Below are positions 1-4,980 of a stretch of DNA of 5,155 bases, in pieces. The DNA comes from Prevotellaceae bacterium (GTDB lineage: Bacteria > Bacteroidota > Bacteroidia > Bacteroidales > UBA932). The notes under the pieces were generated by a model that worked only from the letters and a program-made list of their open reading frames with translations, ran no database searches and was not told the DNA's origin. Both the position numbers and the translations under genes were made by a program. Location of the stretch: assembly GCA_031284065.1 (NCBI GenBank), contig JAITAP010000209.1:1-5155 (forward strand), in the 5' to 3' direction. The number at the start of each line of letters is the position of its first letter. Position 1 is the stretch's first letter.

Positions 1-32
1 AAGAAATTCCCAAAGAAAAATACCACAATCAT
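1..32 (-). CDS. Possible N-terminal fragment of a leftward gene (unrecognised, off left edge)
   Basis: On the minus strand an ATG at 32-30 opens a frame that stays open to the window edge and reads MIVVFFFGNF. A TAG stop lies in frame at 50-48, so this would be the first ATG after a stop. The bases before it (GGAAAAAATACC) are A-rich, as is common before Bacteroidota starts, and a TATATTTG box lies about 60 bases upstream at 101-94. Against it, only ten codons are visible, they are hydrophobic but otherwise uninformative, and the start codon lies inside a hairpin that looks like a terminator. No function can be given. It may well be chance. Confidence 0.17.
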   Translation of the reverse strand, partial: MIVVFFFGNF

Positions 33-41
33 GGTATTTTT
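16..41. terminator. AT-rich hairpin with T-run, candidate (bidirectional) terminator
   Basis: A perfect 10-bp stem (16-25 paired with 32-41) encloses a 6-base loop (CAATCA). Each strand has an A-run on the 5' side and a T-run on the 3' side of the stem, so it could end transcription from either direction. The stem has only four G:C pairs, so it would be weaker than a typical intrinsic terminator. It most simply marks the end of a rightward gene beyond the left edge. It conflicts with the alternative that a leftward gene starts at 32. Confidence 0.45.
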
Positions 42-50
42 TCCGCGCTA

Positions 51-287
51 TACGGGCGCCAATACCGCCGAATTTTTTCCCTTAATGATTTTGCAAATAT
101 ACAACATAATGTTACAAAACATCTCAACGTATCAGCTAAAAAATACGCTGCCATTAATTAGTTAAAGAATTATTGCAAAACAGACATTTTGCTTACTTAT
201 TGAAATGAAAACACGCCGTAACGCGATAAATCTGTAAGCAAATTTTTTTTTGAGGGGTTTTGAGGTTCGGGGAGTTTAAGGGAAAAA
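51..287. other. AT-rich intergenic stretch without a recognisable gene
   Basis: No convincing reading frame exists here on either strand. Base composition is strongly AT-rich up to about 250, including a T10 run ending at 251. It then switches abruptly to G-runs on the plus strand (GGGG at 254 and 269, GGG at 280, GGGGG at 290). The only other signal is a possible minus-strand promoter box at 94-101, listed separately. Confidence 0.6.
94..101 (-). promoter_or_regulatory. Possible Bacteroidota-type -7 box (TATATTTG), leftward
   Basis: Read on the minus strand, 101-94 is TATATTTG, an exact match to the Bacteroidota -7 consensus TAnnTTTG. The upstream -33 element is poor: a TTTG lies only 13 bases upstream (118-115) and a TTG 23 bases upstream, whereas 19-21 is expected. 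If real, it would drive a leftward transcript starting near 88-90 and running off the left edge. The -7 match alone is weak evidence in AT-rich DNA. Confidence 0.27.
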
Positions 288-362
288 TTGGGGGAGATGG
301 TCGAAAAGTTATCCTTTTTTAATCGCTACTTGCTCGGCGCAAGCAATAACTCTCAACTCTCA

Positions 363-397
363 AGCGCCATCCCGTTAGGGATGGAACGCTCGGTAAA
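363..397 (-). repeat. Dispersed palindromic repeat A, copy 1 (inverted)
   Basis: Read on the minus strand this is TTTACCGAGCGTTC followed by CATCCCTAACGGGATG and then GGCGC. The core at 368-383 is a hairpin: 6-bp arms CATCCC/GGGATG around GTTA/TAAC. It matches copy 3 at 4681-4716 at all but a few positions over about 35 bases and copy 2 at 501-535 nearly as well. Short palindromes of this type recur in Bacteroidota intergenic regions. The role is unknown; a REP-like element or RNA hairpin is possible. Confidence 0.75.
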
Positions 398-423
398 AAA
401 GCATCCCCTACCACCAAACCCGA

Positions 424-442
424 CATTCCGTAGGAATGACAC
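424..442 (-). repeat. Dispersed palindromic repeat B, copy 1 (inverted)
   Basis: On the minus strand it reads GTGTCATTCCTACGGAATG. The hairpin core CATTCC-GTA-GGAATG occupies 424-438. It shares the pattern GTGTC-RTYCC-TRC-GG with the two plus-strand copies at 671-689 and 741-759, in which ATTCC is replaced by GTCCC. The centre is three bases rather than the four of repeat A, so I treat it as a sister family. Confidence 0.6.
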
Positions 443-457
443 CCGAGCGCGTATGGG

Positions 458-477
458 CACATTCCTAACGGAATGTG
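458..477. repeat. Palindrome with the repeat A core but lacking its left half
   Basis: Arms CACATTCC (458-465) and GGAATGTG (470-477) form a perfect 8-bp stem around the loop TAAC. The core matches repeat A, but the TCTACCGAGCG prefix that precedes the core in the other copies is absent, so this looks like a shortened or degenerate copy. It lies 23 bases before the complete plus-strand copy at 501. Confidence 0.55.
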
Positions 478-500
478 TTGCGCCGAGAATATTGCCCGTT

Positions 501-535
501 TCTACCGAGCGATTCATTCCTAACGGAATGAAAAA
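501..535 (+). repeat. Dispersed palindromic repeat A, copy 2
   Basis: It starts TCTACCGAGCGATT and continues into the hairpin core CATTCCTAACGGAATG (515-530). The first 17 bases are identical to copy 3 at 4681, on the far side of nifJ and in the same orientation. The two differ by a compensated change in the hairpin: C/G at 4698 and 4706 corresponds to T/A here, so pairing is kept. The retained pairing hints that the hairpin itself matters. Confidence 0.75.
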
Positions 536-563
536 CGCAAGCGACCTGCAACACCTCGCTCCC

Positions 564-664
564 AGACCTCACCCCCGACCCCTCTCCAAAGGAGAGGGGA
601 GCAGGGACACGATATTCGGCGCAAGCCTCCCCTCTCCTTTGGAGAGGGGTCGGGGGTGAGGTCT
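564..664. repeat. Perfect 38-bp inverted repeat with nested hairpins
   Basis: Bases 564-601 are perfectly complementary to 627-664, leaving a 25-base centre. Each arm contains its own 9-bp hairpin, CCCCTCTCC-AAA-GGAGAGGGG in the left arm and the complement in the right. The DNA or RNA can therefore fold as one long stem or two short ones. The arm sequence (CCTCACCCCCGACCCC followed by CTCTCC) resembles a REP-like intergenic repeat I have seen across unrelated bacterial genomes. The tail-to-tail pairing is like paired REP units. It lies downstream of nifJ and might act as an mRNA end or barrier, but this is not shown. Confidence 0.85.
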
Positions 665-668
665 CCGG

Positions 669-759
669 AAGTGTCGTCCCTGCGGGGCTTGGGGATGGCG
701 TTCATGCCGTAACCGTAGGCTAAAGCCTACGGTTAATCAAGTGTCGTCCCTGCGGAGTT
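669..759 (+). repeat. Direct repeat pair (17 bp, repeat B family) bracketing a stem-loop
   Basis: The 17-mer AAGTGTCGTCCCTGCGG occurs at 669-685 and again at 739-755, with looser similarity for four more bases. Each copy carries the small palindrome CCC-TGC-GGG or its remnant and belongs to the same pattern as the inverted copy at 424-442. The 70-base period contains a 12-bp stem-loop (710-735). Confidence 0.7.
710..735. repeat. 12-bp stem-loop, possible 3' end structure of nifJ mRNA
   Basis: TAACCGTAGGCT (710-721) pairs perfectly with AGCCTACGGTTA (724-735), leaving a 2-base centre, so the real loop would open one pair. It lies 113 bases beyond the nifJ stop on the same transcript. No U-run follows on either strand, so it is not a standard intrinsic terminator. 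It could stabilise or help end the nifJ mRNA, or just be a repeat element set between the two 17-bp direct repeats. Confidence 0.6.
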
Positions 760-774
760 TGCCCGGCATCAGCC

Positions 775-808
775 AATTCAAAATTCAAAATTCAGAATTC
801 AAAATTTT
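775..808. repeat. Heptanucleotide tandem repeat (AATTCAA)4 plus partial
   Basis: Four consecutive 7-base units (AATTCAA, AATTCAA, AATTCAG, AATTCAA) span 775-802, followed by a degenerate AATTTT. The repeat begins 40 bases past the nifJ stop, in the first part of its 3' region. On the nifJ RNA strand it gives a U-rich stretch without a strong hairpin before it. Short AATTCAA-type arrays are common in AT-rich Bacteroidota spacers; slippage would change the unit number. Confidence 0.8.
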
Positions 809-847
809 ATAATGCGCTCTCGTTGCAACAAAGTCATTCTCAAATTC

Positions 848-3800
848 TCACTGTATTCCGGCCAACCGCTTGTACTGGCTGTACCTCCACTTGGCGTTTT
901 CTTCCGTTGCCTTGAACAGCTCGGCGGCCTCTGTGGGGAACGATTTCAGGAGCGACGAGTAGCGCACTTCGCTTTTCAGGAAATCCTGAAACTTTGACCA
1001 GTCGGGCTCTTTGCTGTCCAGCGTGAAGGGGTTTTTGCCTTCGGCTTCCAGCGCAGGGTTGTAGCGGTAGCTATGCCAGTAGCCGCACTCCACCGCAAGC
1101 TTTTCCTCGCGCTGGGTGTTCAGCATTCCGCCCTTTAGCCCGTGGTTGATGCAGGGCGCGTAGGCAATGATGAGCGAAGGCCCGTTGTAGGCTTCCGCCT
1201 CCTTCAGCACGGTAAAGTACTGGTTGTTGCTTGCGCCCATGGCAACCTGCGCCACGTAAACGTAGCCGTAGCTTATGGCCATCATGCCGAGGTCTTTTTT
1301 GCGGACGCGCTTGCCGGAGGTGGCAAACTTTGCTACCGCTCCCGCAGGCGTTGACTTTGAGGACTGTCCGCCGGTGTTGGAGTAAACCTCCGTGTCGAGC
1401 ACTATCACGTTGACGTTGTCGCCGCTGGCAAGCACGTGGTCAAGCCCGCCGTAGCCAATGTCGTATGCCCAGCCGTCGCCGCCGATAATCCACTGCGACC
1501 GCTTCACAATGTACTGCGTCAAGTCCGCAAGCTGCTGCCCCTGTTCGCAATTGGGCGTTGCGGCGGCATATTCTTTGAGAATTGGCGTTAAAGTGTCGGC
1601 TAACTCCTTCGTTTTTGCAGAATCGTTGCGGTTGGCAATCCATGCTTCAAAAAGATTTTTTACTTCTTCGGGCAAACGTCCGGCGCGTCCCGATTCGGTA
1701 TTGCTGGGTGCGGTAACTTCAATCACTTCACGCATAAGCCGCTCTATGCGGTCGCGCAGCTTCTCCACGCCCATTACCATGCCCAGCCCAAACTCGGCGT
1801 TGTCCTCAAACAGGGAGTTTGCCCACGCGGGGCCGCAGCCGTTGTGGTTAACGGTGTAGGGCGATGCGGGGTACGAGCCGCCGTAGATGGACGAGCAGCC
1901 GGTGGCGTTGGCAATCATCATGCGGTCGCCAAAGAGCTGCGTGATGGCTTTGACGTAGGGCGTTTCGCCGCAGCCCATACATGCGCCGGAAAACTCAAAG
2001 AGCGGCTGCGCAAACTGGCTGTTCTTCATGTTCTGGAGCTTGTTGCCCACCGTATCCTTGTAGCCCACCTTGCTGTGCAGGTAGTCGTAGCGCGCCTGCT
2101 CCGGCAGCTGGCTTTCGAGCGACTTCATCACCAGCGCCTTGTTCCCCTTCGTGCCGGGGCAGACTTCGGTACAGTTGGAGCAGCCCGTGCAGTCGAGCGG
2201 CGTGAGCTGGATGCGGAAGTTGTACTCCTTGAAAGCGCCGTTGCCCTTAATCGTTTTCAGCCCTCCGGCGGGGGCGGCGGCCTGCTCCGCGTCGGTGAGC
2301 AGGAAGGGGCGGATGGCGGCGTGGGGGCAAACGTAAGCGCACTGGTTACACTGGATACAGTTTTCGGCAACCCACTCCGGCACGTGCACCGCAATGCCCC
2401 GCTTTTCGTAGGCGGCGGTACCGCAGGGGATAGTTCCGTCCTCCTGCCCGATGAAGGCGCTCACGGGGAGGTCGTCGCCAATTTGCGCGTTCACCACGTC
2501 GGCTATTTTTTTCACAAAATCGGGGGCGGGACGCTTTGCCGTTTCCGGCTCAAACTTTCCGCCCAGCGACGCCCACTCGGCGGGCGTCTCTACCCTGATG
2601 ACCTCGCCGCCGCGGTCAACGGCCGCGTAGTTTTTGTTCACCACGTCCTCGCCTTTCTTGCCGTAGCTCTTCACGATGGCCTTTTTCATTTGCTCTACCG
2701 CCTTTTCGTAGGGAATTACGCCGGAAATTTTGAAGAACGCCGATTGCAGGATAGTGTTGGTGCGGTTGCCCAGCCCTATTTCCTCCGCAATTTTTGTGGC
2801 GTTCATGATGTAGAAGGCGATTTTTTTCTCCGCCAGCGTTTTTTTGACGAAGTCGGGCAGTCGCTTTTTGGTTTCCTCTGCGTCCCACAGGCTGTTGAGC
2901 AGGAATGTTCCGCCTTGCTTAATGCCGCGCAGGATGTCGTACTTGGTAAGGTACGAGGGTACGTGGCACGCCACAAAGTCGGGCGTGTTCACAAGGTAGG
3001 GCGAGTTGATGGGGCTGTCGCCAAAGCGCAGGTGCGAGCAGGTGAAGCCGCCGGACTTCTTGGAGTCGTAGGCAAAGTACGCCTGACAGTACTTTGGCGT
3101 GGTTTCGCCGATGATTTTGATGGTATTCTTGTTGGCTCCCACCGTTCCGTCCGAGCCAAGCCCGTAGAACTTGGCCTCAAAAGTGCCGGTTTTGCCGAGG
3201 CTGATTTCCTCCTTTTGCGGAAGCGAAAGAAATGTTACGTCGTCCACAATGCCGAGCGTGAAGCGATTTTTTGGCTCGCTCAGCGCCAGATTTTCGTACA
3301 CCGAAATAATCATTGCGGGCGTGGTATCCTTTGACGAAAGCCCGTACCGTCCGCCCACCACCAGCGGCGCGTTGGGACGGCCGTAGAGCGCATCCTTTAC
3401 GTCGAGGAGCAGCGGCTCTCCGCCTGCGCCCGGCTCTTTGGTGCGGTCGAGCACAGCTATGCGCTTAACGCTCTTGGGCAACGCCTCAAGAAAATGCTTT
3501 GCCGAGAACGGGCGGTAGAGGTGAACGAAGATTGCGCCGTACTTTTTCCCGCCGGCGTTGAGGTAGTCAATGGTTTCCTTAATGGTATCGCAAACCGACC
3601 CAATGGCAATTATCACGTGCTCTGCGTCGGCTGCGCCGTAGTAGTTGAACGGCTTGTAGTCGCGCCCGGTTATCCGGCTGATTTCTTTCATGTAGCCCGC
3701 CACAATGTCGGGCGTTGCGCTGTAGTAGCGGTTGCTCGACTCGCGGGCTTGGAAGTACACGTCGCCGTTTTGCGCCGTGCCGCGCGTTACGGGGGCGTAG

Positions 3801-4435
3801 GGGTTGAGCGCGCGGCGGCGGAAGTCGGCAAGCGCCTCCCCGTCTATCAGGCTGCGGAGGTCCTCGCCGTCGATGGCCTCAATCTTCTGAATTTCGTGCG
3901 AGGTGCGGAAGCCGTCGAAGAAGCTCACAAAGGGCACGCGCCCCTTGATGGCCGCGAGGTGCGCCACCGCCGCCAAGTCCATTACCTCCTGCACGCTGCC
4001 TGCGGCGAGCATCGCAAAGCCCGTTTGACGGGTAGCCATCACGTCGCTGTGGTCGCCAAAGATGGAGAGGGCGTTCATGGCGAGCGAACGCGCCGATACG
4101 TGGAAAACGCAGGGCAGCAGCTCTCCGGCAATCTTGTACATGTTGGGAATCATGAGCAGCAGCCCCTGCGAGGCGGTAAAGGTGGTGGTGAGCGCGCCGG
4201 CTTGCAGCGAGCCGTGAACTGCGCCCGCCGCGCCCGCTTCGCTCTGCATTTCGGTTACCTTAACGGTTTCGCCAAAGAGGTTTTTTTTGCCAAAGGCAGC
4301 CCACTCGTCCACGTACTCCGCCATAGTTGACGACGGGGTGATAGGGTAGATAGCCGCCACTTCGCTGAACATATACGCCACGTGCGCCGCGGCATAGTTA
4401 CCATCGCAGGTAACAAACTTTTTTTCTTGCGCCAT
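848..4435 (-). CDS. nifJ: Pyruvate:ferredoxin (flavodoxin) oxidoreductase, complete
   Basis: This cytoplasmic single-chain enzyme oxidatively decarboxylates pyruvate with CoA to acetyl-CoA and CO2, reducing ferredoxin or flavodoxin. All domains are present in the usual order. The N-terminal thiamine-pyrophosphate domain (about 1-260) has YPITPSS at 30-36, SEAGAAGA with the likely activating E66, and R116. A transketolase-C-like domain spans about 260-415. The CoA-binding domain (about 420-630) has GLGSDGTVGANK at 425-436. An EKR-type linker follows, then a two-cluster ferredoxin domain (C693, C696, C699, C703 and C749, C752, C755, C759). The C-terminal TPP domain has proximal-cluster cysteines C819, C822, C847 and C1095, GDGWAYDIG from 986, and EVYSNTGGQ at 1016-1024. 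The length of 1195 residues is normal, and no key residue is missing. ATG 4435 is the first start after an in-frame TAA at 4450-4448. No Shine-Dalgarno precedes it; the leader is A/T-rich. It is apparently monocistronic from the promoter at 4560-4590. Also called por or porA; 2-oxoglutarate or other keto acids are less likely substrates given the fused architecture. Confidence 0.98.
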   Translation of the reverse strand: MAQEKKFVTCDGNYAAAHVAYMFSEVAAIYPITPSSTMAEYVDEWAAFGKKNLFGETVKVTEMQSEAGAAGAVHGSLQAGALTTTFTASQGLLLMIPNMYKIAGELLPCVFHVSARSLAMNALSIFGDHSDVMATRQTGFAMLAAGSVQEVMDLAAVAHLAAIKGRVPFVSFFDGFRTSHEIQKIEAIDGEDLRSLIDGEALADFRRRALNPYAPVTRGTAQNGDVYFQARESSNRYYSATPDIVAGYMKEISRITGRDYKPFNYYGAADAEHVIIAIGSVCDTIKETIDYLNAGGKKYGAIFVHLYRPFSAKHFLEALPKSVKRIAVLDRTKEPGAGGEPLLLDVKDALYGRPNAPLVVGGRYGLSSKDTTPAMIISVYENLALSEPKNRFTLGIVDDVTFLSLPQKEEISLGKTGTFEAKFYGLGSDGTVGANKNTIKIIGETTPKYCQAYFAYDSKKSGGFTCSHLRFGDSPINSPYLVNTPDFVACHVPSYLTKYDILRGIKQGGTFLLNSLWDAEETKKRLPDFVKKTLAEKKIAFYIMNATKIAEEIGLGNRTNTILQSAFFKISGVIPYEKAVEQMKKAIVKSYGKKGEDVVNKNYAAVDRGGEVIRVETPAEWASLGGKFEPETAKRPAPDFVKKIADVVNAQIGDDLPVSAFIGQEDGTIPCGTAAYEKRGIAVHVPEWVAENCIQCNQCAYVCPHAAIRPFLLTDAEQAAAPAGGLKTIKGNGAFKEYNFRIQLTPLDCTGCSNCTEVCPGTKGNKALVMKSLESQLPEQARYDYLHSKVGYKDTVGNKLQNMKNSQFAQPLFEFSGACMGCGETPYVKAITQLFGDRMMIANATGCSSIYGGSYPASPYTVNHNGCGPAWANSLFEDNAEFGLGMVMGVEKLRDRIERLMREVIEVTAPSNTESGRAGRLPEEVKNLFEAWIANRNDSAKTKELADTLTPILKEYAAATPNCEQGQQLADLTQYIVKRSQWIIGGDGWAYDIGYGGLDHVLASGDNVNVIVLDTEVYSNTGGQSSKSTPAGAVAKFATSGKRVRKKDLGMMAISYGYVYVAQVAMGASNNQYFTVLKEAEAYNGPSLIIAYAPCINHGLKGGMLNTQREEKLAVECGYWHSYRYNPALEAEGKNPFTLDSKEPDWSKFQDFLKSEVRYSSLLKSFPTEAAELFKATEENAKWRYSQYKRLAGIQ

Positions 4436-4453
4436 TTTTAATGTAATTTAAAG

Positions 4454-4498
4454 TTAGATAAAATTGAGTTTCCGGTATCGGGGGCATTTCAAAGACAT
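4454..4498 (-). CDS. Possible 14-codon upstream ORF in the nifJ leader
   Basis: An ATG at 4498 begins the frame MSLKCPRYRKLNFI, ending in TAA at 4456-4454, 18 bases before the nifJ ATG. The peptide is basic (two K, two R) and has one cysteine. The bases before it (AAAGCCGAGA) are purine-rich but lack a clear Shine-Dalgarno sequence. A frame this short easily arises by chance. I list it because its stop lies close to the nifJ start, where re-initiation or translational coupling would be possible. I do not recognise the sequence. Confidence 0.18.
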   Translation of the reverse strand: MSLKCPRYRKLNFI

Positions 4499-4517
4499 TC
4501 TCGGCTTTGCGTTTCCC

Positions 4518-4541
4518 TTACGTTTGCATGGTTGTCCCTCC
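4518..4541 (-). promoter_or_regulatory. Strong Shine-Dalgarno (GGAGGG) before a 3-codon ORF (MQT-stop)
   Basis: On the minus strand GGAGGG (4541-4536) is followed after six bases by ATG CAA ACG TAA (4529-4518). Both the motif and the spacing are ideal for ribosome binding, whereas nifJ itself has no such motif. Bacteroidota generally rely little on Shine-Dalgarno sequences, so a strong one before a 3-codon frame is odd. It may be a minimal leader ORF, a ribosome standby site or chance. It lies about 25 bases into the predicted transcript. Confidence 0.3.
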
Positions 4542-4559
4542 AAAAATTCAAACGAAGCG

Positions 4560-4590
4560 CAAAAGTAACTATTTTTTATTGATTTTCAAA
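4560..4590 (-). promoter_or_regulatory. nifJ promoter, Bacteroidota sigma-ABfr type
   Basis: Read on the minus strand, TTTG at 4590-4587 is separated by exactly 19 bases from TACTTTTG at 4567-4560. This matches the established Bacteroidota vegetative promoter consensus TTTG-N19-21-TAnnTTTG at every defined position. The spacer is very A/T-rich. It points towards nifJ, whose ATG is 125 bases downstream, and no other gene lies between, so it most likely drives nifJ alone. It is also the best evidence for the phylum of the source. Confidence 0.8.
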
Positions 4591-4595
4591 GAGGA

Positions 4596-4607
4596 GTGCA
4601 CGTGCAC
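4596..4607. promoter_or_regulatory. 12-bp perfect palindrome, candidate operator upstream of nifJ promoter
   Basis: GTGCACGTGCAC is a perfect 12-bp inverted repeat, itself two copies of GTGCAC. It starts five bases upstream of the -33 box, so its centre lies roughly 45-48 bases upstream of the predicted transcription start, a position typical for activator sites. G/C-rich sequence here stands out from the A/T-rich surroundings. I do not recognise it as the site of a particular regulator. Confidence 0.4.
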
Positions 4608-4680
4608 AAGAAATAATTGCGTGAAACCCCATTTCCACCTCAAAGAAAATTTTGAATTTCGCATGGGGGCATTTGCTATT
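4608..4680. other. Spacer between operator-like palindrome and repeat A, no gene
   Basis: This short AT-rich spacer holds no gene that I can support. CCCCAT (4627-4632) and ATGGGG (4663-4668) are complementary but 30 bases apart, so the hairpin would be weak. Reading frames that cross this region on either strand are composed largely of repeat translations. Confidence 0.5.
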
Positions 4681-4716
4681 TCTACCGAGCGATTCATCCC
4701 TAACGGGATGGCGTTT
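4681..4716 (+). repeat. Dispersed palindromic repeat A, copy 3
   Basis: TCTACCGAGCGATT is followed by the hairpin core CATCCCTAACGGGATG (4695-4710) and then GCGTTT. It is in the same orientation as the copy at 501-535 and inverted relative to the copy at 363-397, so nifJ and its promoter lie between copies of one repeat. The translations IPNGM on one strand and NAIPLGMNRSVE on the other are artefacts of this repeat. Confidence 0.8.
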
Positions 4717-4790
4717 AACGCCGCCGCCGCCCCGCGTCGTTCCGTCCCGTTGTCGCGTCGCGCCGCGCCATCGTCATCCCGCGTCGCCGT
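4717..4790. repeat. C/G-rich low-complexity tract (left)
   Basis: About three quarters of these bases are G or C by my count, built of CGCCG, CGTCG and CCCGT-like words with few A residues. It contrasts sharply with the AT-rich DNA on its left and the palindrome on its right. It does not look coding: frames are interrupted or consist of repetitive A/R/S/P runs. It resembles the tract at 4981-5053 in composition. Confidence 0.55.
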
Positions 4791-4793
4791 AAC

Positions 4794-4975
4794 AACCTCA
4801 TTTTCACCTAATTCAAACAACAAAACAACCTCAGTAGCAGGAGGCAGCATGGTACACCCCAAACCTCATTACCTCATTCAATCGCTTTGTAATGAGGTAA
4901 TGAGGTTGTGGGAGAAATTTGCATGCCATTGCTACTGAGGTTGTTTTGTTAGGAAAATGAGGTGGAAATGAGGTT
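4794..4975. repeat. 182-bp nested imperfect palindrome (three in-register stems)
   Basis: Three pairs of arms share a single centre at 4884/4885: 4794-4809 with 4960-4975 (16 bp, one G:T), 4819-4839 with 4930-4950 (21 bp, perfect) and 4862-4878 with 4891-4907 (17 bp, perfect, 12-base loop). Internal loops are symmetric (9+9 and 22+22 bases, partly paired), so the whole unit is one long imperfect hairpin. The octamer ACCTCATT or its complement occurs seven times, with two further ACCTCAGT variants in the middle arms. There is no open frame with recognisable product. It could be a non-autonomous mobile element, an RNA hairpin gene or a protein-binding array; no obvious target-site duplication flanks it. 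Confidence 0.9.
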
Positions 4976-4980
4976 TATCT

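Larger units (their letters stand above)
334..626. repeat. Short dispersed motif TCGGCGCAAGC (three occurrences)
   Basis: The 11-mer TCGGCGCAAGC occurs at 334-344 and 616-626 on the plus strand. A shorter inverted match (TCGGCGCA on the minus strand) is at 486-479. The copies at 612 and 491 also share the preceding ATATTC, with two extra bases in the inverted copy. The motif lies in the spacers between the larger palindromic repeats, so it seems to be part of a mosaic repeat unit rather than a separate element. No function is assigned. Confidence 0.45.
4436..4555 (-). other. Probable 5' leader of nifJ mRNA (about 120 nt)
   Basis: If transcription starts a few bases past the -7 box at 4560, near 4553-4556, the untranslated leader is about 120 bases. 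It has no riboswitch that I recognise and no terminator-like hairpin. It does contain two short reading frames (4529-4518 and 4498-4454), and the last 20 bases before the nifJ ATG are AT-rich and unlikely to be structured. The inferred start site depends entirely on the promoter call. Confidence 0.5.

Noticed and set aside
288..659. 123-codon plus-strand frame across the left repeat cluster
   Set aside because: It starts at TTG, and its peptide is a translation of the palindromic repeats (for example TERFIPNGM and RPLSKGEG), with no domain or ribosome site. The overlapping minus-strand frame at 520-705 is likewise repeat-derived.
320..760. CRISPR-like array suggested by several short palindromic repeats
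   Set aside because: Repeats differ in sequence and orientation, spacing is irregular, and no cas genes are present.
1844..3334. 496-codon open frame antisense to nifJ, and a 278-codon one at 3494-4330
   Set aside because: Both lie wholly inside nifJ on the opposite strand and have no recognisable motifs. They arise because nifJ uses G/C-rich third positions, which removes stops from an antisense frame. The nifJ domains are unmistakable over the same stretch.
4281..4288. A8 run in nifJ codons 50-52 (A AAA AAC) as a frameshift or phase-variation site
   Set aside because: The pattern fits a slippery heptamer, but no downstream stimulatory structure or useful alternative frame is apparent, and A-runs encoding lysine are ordinary.
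4449..4456. TAACTTTA on the minus strand as a second nifJ promoter -7 box
   Set aside because: It lacks the final G of TAnnTTTG and has no TTTG at 19-21 bases upstream. It would also leave a leader of almost no length.
4507..4938. 143-codon plus-strand frame, with a minus-strand partner at 4569-4862
   Set aside because: Both start at TTG. They cross the nifJ promoter, repeat A, the C/G-rich tract and half of the palindrome, so they mix unrelated non-coding elements.
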